Under the pieces are notes generated by a model. The model was not told the origin of the DNA, searched no databases, and saw only the letters and a program-made list of their open reading frames with translations. From Promethearchaeota archaeon (GTDB lineage Archaea; Asgardarchaeota; Lokiarchaeia; Sigyniarchaeales; SOKP01): a stretch of 64,000 nt of DNA. Every line of letters starts with the position of its first letter. Positions within the stretch are counted from its first letter, which is position 1. Of this stretch, positions 60,468 through 64,000 are shown piece by piece. The position numbers and the translations under genes are program-made. The stretch lies in contig JAUVXW010000002.1 in NCBI GenBank assembly GCA_030603385.1, positions 62,001 through 126,000 on the forward strand, written 5' to 3'.

Positions 60468-62390
60468 TTATGCAAATTTTTTCCAAAAAGGAGCAATTTG
60501 TTGACAAACAAACTTAAAATCTTTTATTGTTTGCTCATCTTCAATATCTGATATGAAAAATTCACTTAATTTTTCGTATACGTCGATCTCATTTAAGGAT
60601 CTAACAGCGTTTTTAATATTTAAGATAAAATTATTTAATGGAATAATTATTTCATAAATTAGCCATTCTTCGAAAAAGGGTTGATCTGAAAATGATTGAA
60701 TATTATAAGTGATCATAATTTGCAATAGCTCTTCATCAGAGTAAAAATGTTCATCTGAAATCATAATGTTATACTTTTCCATTTCCTTCTTAAGATATTC
60801 TTTATTTAAACTAATTATATAGTCAGGCCATACATCATCTGAGTAGTTTATATCTTGGAAAACAAATAACTCTAATACTCTTAGAGCAATATTTTTACCA
60901 ATATAACGACTCCGGGGATCGATAAAGTTTGAAGAAGCATCATCTGGATTAGATCTAAGAAAAATCTTATCTATTAAAACATAAAGAATTCTACAAATAT
61001 GATCAACAATTTTATTGAATGAGAAAGGTGTATTCTCAGGATTTTCAGAAAGGATGGTATTTTCTTTATCAAGTTTCATTGAAAAATCTGTATTGAAGCT
61101 CTTTAAAAAAGTTTTAAAAAAGCCATAGTTAAGCTCTGATATATTTTTATTAAATAATTTATGAAAAAATAGATCAATGTTTTTAATATTTGATAAAGTA
61201 GAGAAGAAGTCGAGAAATTCTTTTATATTATTAATCGAATTAGCACTAATAACATCTTCAATATTCTTATTATGATTATTCAAATTAGTTTTAAACTTAT
61301 TAGGTAAGAAAAGTAAATCTCCTATTTCTAACGCTTCTAAGCCACTTCCAAAATAATATTTCATATATAGAAAGAATAAGTTTAATTGAGATTTCGGAGA
61401 TGGGAGGTTATTTGCTTGAAATGTTGAATAAAGGGTTGATTTTTTATCAAGATAATTAAAAAATTTAAGTAGAGAATTCTTTTTAGTTTCACTATAATCG
61501 TCCAGATTGGCTAAAAATCCTTTCTTTATAATATCAATTTTAGAAAAGATAGAATCTTCTACTCTAGATCCAACAAAATTAAAGAAGTCTAACAGAGGTG
61601 AAAAACTTTCTAGCAAAATGCATTTTTTGTAAAAATAATAAAGTAAATCAACCAATTTCTCCTTAGCATATATATATTCATCTAAAGCTGTTTGATATAA
61701 CTTTTCTCTTCCTTCTAGTAATATTTTATAATATTTTTCAGGAATGCCTTTAAATCGTCTTAAGAAGTAATAGAGGACCATGTTATAATATTTGTGGAAA
61801 ATTTCATCCTTACTATCCTTTATGATAATCATAAAATTTAGAGTTTCACTATTATTACCTTTCTCAACTTTAACACCATCAAGTAAAATAAAGATTTTTT
61901 CTTGAATTGTCTTTCTAATCACTATTCCTAAGATTCTAACAATGAAATAAAAGTAACCAGTAGGAAATGTAAATCCATTAAGAAGTTCCCCCTCAAAATC
62001 TTTGGAAGTCTTATCAAAATAGTCAATTTCTTCAGAGGATAGGAAATAATTATATTCTAAAAATAAAAATTTCTCAGAGATTTTCTCTTTTATGATTAAT
62101 TCTAATGAGCTCTCGTTAAATCCAAAAAAAAATTGTAGAAAATATCTAAAGAAATCATGAAAATTTTCATAGAAAAAAGTTGTAAAGGTTTTTTTTATTA
62201 CTCTTTTTTGGTTCTTTTGATTAAATTCATCCCATCTTAACCTTATATCATCTTGAAAGTCTTTAAATTTCTCTTTTTTCCTTTCTAATATTTCCAAAAA
62301 CACATTTGTCTCAAATCTTAGGCCAAAATCTTGACCTTTAATTTTTTCTTCTAGGAAATCTAAGATATCGCTTAGTTTTTTGTTAACCAA
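60468..62390 (-). CDS. large helical protein of unknown function
   Basis: 640 residues, start GTG/ATG region at 62390. Rich in Phe, Tyr, Lys and Ile, predicted all-helical, with no signal peptide or transmembrane segment, and no motif I can name. It may be a HEAT/solenoid-like scaffold. Convergent with mobB, 2 bp apart. It could equally be a rapidly evolving lineage-specific protein. Confidence 0.6.
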   Translation of the reverse strand: MVNKKLSDILDFLEEKIKGQDFGLRFETNVFLEILERKKEKFKDFQDDIRLRWDEFNQKNQKRVIKKTFTTFFYENFHDFFRYFLQFFFGFNESSLELIIKEKISEKFLFLEYNYFLSSEEIDYFDKTSKDFEGELLNGFTFPTGYFYFIVRILGIVIRKTIQEKIFILLDGVKVEKGNNSETLNFMIIIKDSKDEIFHKYYNMVLYYFLRRFKGIPEKYYKILLEGREKLYQTALDEYIYAKEKLVDLLYYFYKKCILLESFSPLLDFFNFVGSRVEDSIFSKIDIIKKGFLANLDDYSETKKNSLLKFFNYLDKKSTLYSTFQANNLPSPKSQLNLFFLYMKYYFGSGLEALEIGDLLFLPNKFKTNLNNHNKNIEDVISANSINNIKEFLDFFSTLSNIKNIDLFFHKLFNKNISELNYGFFKTFLKSFNTDFSMKLDKENTILSENPENTPFSFNKIVDHICRILYVLIDKIFLRSNPDDASSNFIDPRSRYIGKNIALRVLELFVFQDINYSDDVWPDYIISLNKEYLKKEMEKYNIMISDEHFYSDEELLQIMITYNIQSFSDQPFFEEWLIYEIIIPLNNFILNIKNAVRSLNEIDVYEKLSEFFISDIEDEQTIKDFKFVCQQIAPFWKKFA

Positions 62391-62540
62391 ATTTAATCAT
62401 TTATTTATTCAATCTCAATATATATTCGAAACTATATAACCCTAAAAAAATAAAGTTAATTATTAATAAAATAAAAATATGAAAATAAAAATATTGGTTA
62501 ATGATAGAATTGTACTAAAATAGGTCCATTTTGTTATAAT

Positions 62541-63569
62541 TTAAAAAATTTTTGTTATCTCATCAGTTTCAGAATAAAATAATGGATTTAACTTTCCATC
62601 ATTCTCTTTAATCATCAAACCTTTCTCTTTATTGATGAAATTGCCAATTTTTTCAGCATTAATTTGATTGTTTCTCAATAAATCAATTAAGTCCTGACTT
62701 AAATCATCATCTATAGCAATTAATAGTGATCCTGATGAAATGGTACCCATAGGCTCCAAATCAAAAATTTTACTTAATATTGAAGGTTCAGGGAGAATAG
62801 TAACCTTTTCTCTTTCAATTAATATTCCTGTATTTGATGCGATGGCCATTTCAGCGAGGCCCGTAGCGAGTCCCCCTTCAGTTGGATCATGAAAGGCTTT
62901 AATATTAAAGCTTTTATTAGCCAATAATGCTTCTTTAAATACACTTATTCCTGGTTCGTAAAGATATTTCTTACATTTTTCTATAAAAGTTGAATTAAGT
63001 CCCTTTTCTTTGAGCTTACTTTCTCTTTCACGACTAATTATTGAAGTCCCCTCAATAAAAATACCTTTTGTGAGAATTATTGCATCCCCTAGCTCTGCTC
63101 CAGATGTTCGAACAAGTTTTTCTTTTTCAACCTCTCCTAATAAAGAACCAATTACCATTGGCCTATCAAGTTTAGGTGTAATTTCCGTATGTCCCCCGAT
63201 TACAGCTATTCCCATAGATTTACAAGTATCATGAATATCTTTAAATATCTTCTCAATTAGGCTATTCGTTGTATTTTTTTGAGGTAATAAAATTGTTGCC
63301 TGGAACCATTTAGGTTTAGCTCCAGTGCAAACAACATCATTAACATTAACATGTACGACATAATACCCAATTTGATCAGTAGCAAAAGTAATTGGATCAG
63401 TTTTAGCAACTAAATAGTTATTACCGGGTATGTCAATAACAGCAGCATCTTCTCCAATTTTAGAGCCTAATACTACTCTATCGTCATTAATTTCTAAATT
63501 TGAAAGTAGTTTAACTAAATATTCATGTTTAAGCTTCCCAAGAGCAAATTTTTTACTATTTCTTCTCAT
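62541..63569 (-). CDS. AIR synthase-related/HypE-like protein
   Basis: 342 residues, ATG start. PurM-type ATP-dependent domain: GSKIGEDAAVID, KTDPITFATDQIGYYVVHVNVNDVVCTGAKPKWFQATILLP, GIAVIGGHTEIT, and a C-terminal domain with AFHDPTEGGLATGLAEMA. This matches archaeal HypE-like paralogues (dehydration of thiocarboxamide to cyanide in HypE needs a C-terminal Cys). The chain ends in DEITKIF, without the PRIC-type cysteine end, so true hydrogenase HypE function is unlikely. SelD is excluded by the lack of its catalytic Sec/Cys start. Confidence 0.85.
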   Translation of the reverse strand: MRRNSKKFALGKLKHEYLVKLLSNLEINDDRVVLGSKIGEDAAVIDIPGNNYLVAKTDPITFATDQIGYYVVHVNVNDVVCTGAKPKWFQATILLPQKNTTNSLIEKIFKDIHDTCKSMGIAVIGGHTEITPKLDRPMVIGSLLGEVEKEKLVRTSGAELGDAIILTKGIFIEGTSIISRERESKLKEKGLNSTFIEKCKKYLYEPGISVFKEALLANKSFNIKAFHDPTEGGLATGLAEMAIASNTGILIEREKVTILPEPSILSKIFDLEPMGTISSGSLLIAIDDDLSQDLIDLLRNNQINAEKIGNFINKEKGLMIKENDGKLNPLFYSETDEITKIF

Positions 63570-63622
63570 TAATTGGTCAATATAATAAGAGAAGATAAAT
63601 ATTTAAATTTTGGAGGTGTAAT

Positions 63623-63676
63623 TTGAAATGTGATAATCGTCCATTTAATTCTCTTCTAACATTTTTAAAATATTAA
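63623..63676 (+). CDS. 17-residue micro-ORF with a strong ribosome site
   Basis: GGAGGTG (63612-63618) is followed 4 nt later by TTG-AAA-TGT and a 17-codon frame reading MKCDNRPFNSLLTFLKY, then TAA. AAATATTTAAAT upstream resembles a TATA box. A perfect SD on such a short frame suggests a leader peptide or the stub of a lost gene; chance is possible. Confidence 0.3.
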   Translation: MKCDNRPFNSLLTFLKY

Positions 63677-63951
63677 AATAATTTCAATATATTTTTTTAG
63701 TGTGTTAGGGTAAAGTTGAATTTTAATACTATAAAGCCCTTATCCAAATGGATATTTAAGAATAATTTTAAATAGAAATTAATTAAATCTTTGATTTAGC
63801 AAGAAATTGAACATTGATTTCAAAAAACGTGAATTTGCCTTTTATCCTACACTAAAATTTAAAAATAAATTACATTTATATCATAATAAAATGCATTCTT
63901 AATCAAATATAATTAATAGAAAAGATCATTTAAAAAACGAGTTTGAAAAAA
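63677..63951. other. non-coding spacer
   Basis: AT-rich sequence without an identifiable gene, RNA or repeat. TTATATCATA near 63868-63880 could be the TATA box of the partial gene that starts at 63952. Confidence 0.4.
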
Positions 63952-64000
63952 ATGGGATTTGGAAAATCATTCTTATTAAGTTTAGTAGCTTTTATTGGAT
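63952..64000 (+). CDS. start of a membrane or secreted protein (3' end outside window)
   Basis: ATG 63952 opens a frame reading GFGKSFLLSLVAFIG, a short polar start followed by a hydrophobic stretch, and runs off the right edge. This is compatible with a signal peptide or first membrane helix. Nothing more can be said. Confidence 0.45.
   Translation, partial: MGFGKSFLLSLVAFIG

Noticed and set aside
62541-63569. SelD (selenophosphate synthase) or true HypE
   Set aside because: Lacks the SelD N-terminal Cys/Sec loop and the HypE C-terminal cysteine; only the general AIR-synthase fold is supported.
1-64000. CRISPR arrays, insertion sequences, integrases or prophage genes
   Set aside because: No regularly spaced repeat arrays, transposase-type proteins or phage structural genes were seen in the window.

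Overview
The window is a low-GC (about 27-30% by eye), gene-dense archaeal chromosome segment. Archaeal-type information genes (TFB, aIF6, DnaG, Nep1, TrmY, ArcS/RaSEA, Gar1, RNase P protein 4, prefoldin alpha, ribosomal proteins S19e, L39e, L31e, LX and S26e) occur together with a small GTPase, several Roadblock/longin-like proteins, a MoaD/ubiquitin-like protein ending in GG and an archaetidylinositol-phosphate synthase. This mix suggests an Asgard (Promethearchaeota) genome, probably Lokiarchaeia-like. The taxonomic call is an inference.

Layout. 0-3.4 kb: the end of an SMC gene with ScpA- and ScpB-like partners. 3.4-6 kb: a leftward cluster with an atypical small GTPase and a decayed partial copy of it. 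6-19.5 kb: metabolism and membranes (RimK/MptN ligase, Maf, two dolichol-kinase-like CTP transferases, UBL protein, archaeal ThyA, TatD, CoA-transferase-GNAT fusion, B12 radical SAM enzyme, formylglutamate amidohydrolase). 20-26 kb: two SCP2 proteins around tRNA-Asp, tRNA-Arg, a PAS histidine kinase divergent from a hidden RHH-HisKA-receiver fusion with 20-bp direct repeats between them, Roadblock-like proteins and Hsp20. 26.7-33 kb: a sugar transporter divergent from inositol dehydrogenase, tRNA-Phe with three apparent introns, an AlkD/radical SAM pair and tRNA-Gly. 33-40 kb: translation and secretion supercluster (Nep1, Rpp21, YhbY; S19e, PDCD5, L39e, L31e, aIF6, LX, prefoldin alpha, FtsY, SecE) plus dnaG. 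40-46 kb: Get3-like ATPase, a GC-rich FAD oxidoreductase probably acquired by transfer, SAH hydrolase and a double Lrp regulator. 46-64 kb: ArcS-RaSEA, Gar1-TFB, a Roadblock trio, a candidate structured RNA, a CbiMQO metal transporter, TrmY, AIP synthase, S26e, a PIN-TPR protein, MobB, a 640-residue orphan and a HypE/AIR-synthase-like protein.

Two cross-cutting observations stand out. First, several conserved genes can only be read in full if translation begins at AUU, AUC or AUA, usually 6-7 nt after GGTG (S19e, S26e, TFB, CbiO, TatD, the GTPase and the RHH fusion), so ATG/GTG/TTG-only gene calling truncates or misses them. Second, all four tRNA genes carry introns, three of them at unusual positions in tRNA-Phe and one in the D-loop of tRNA-Asp. 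RNA modification and processing is well represented (ArcS, RaSEA, TrmY, Nep1, Gar1, Rpp21). Everything here comes from reading the sequence; no database search was possible.
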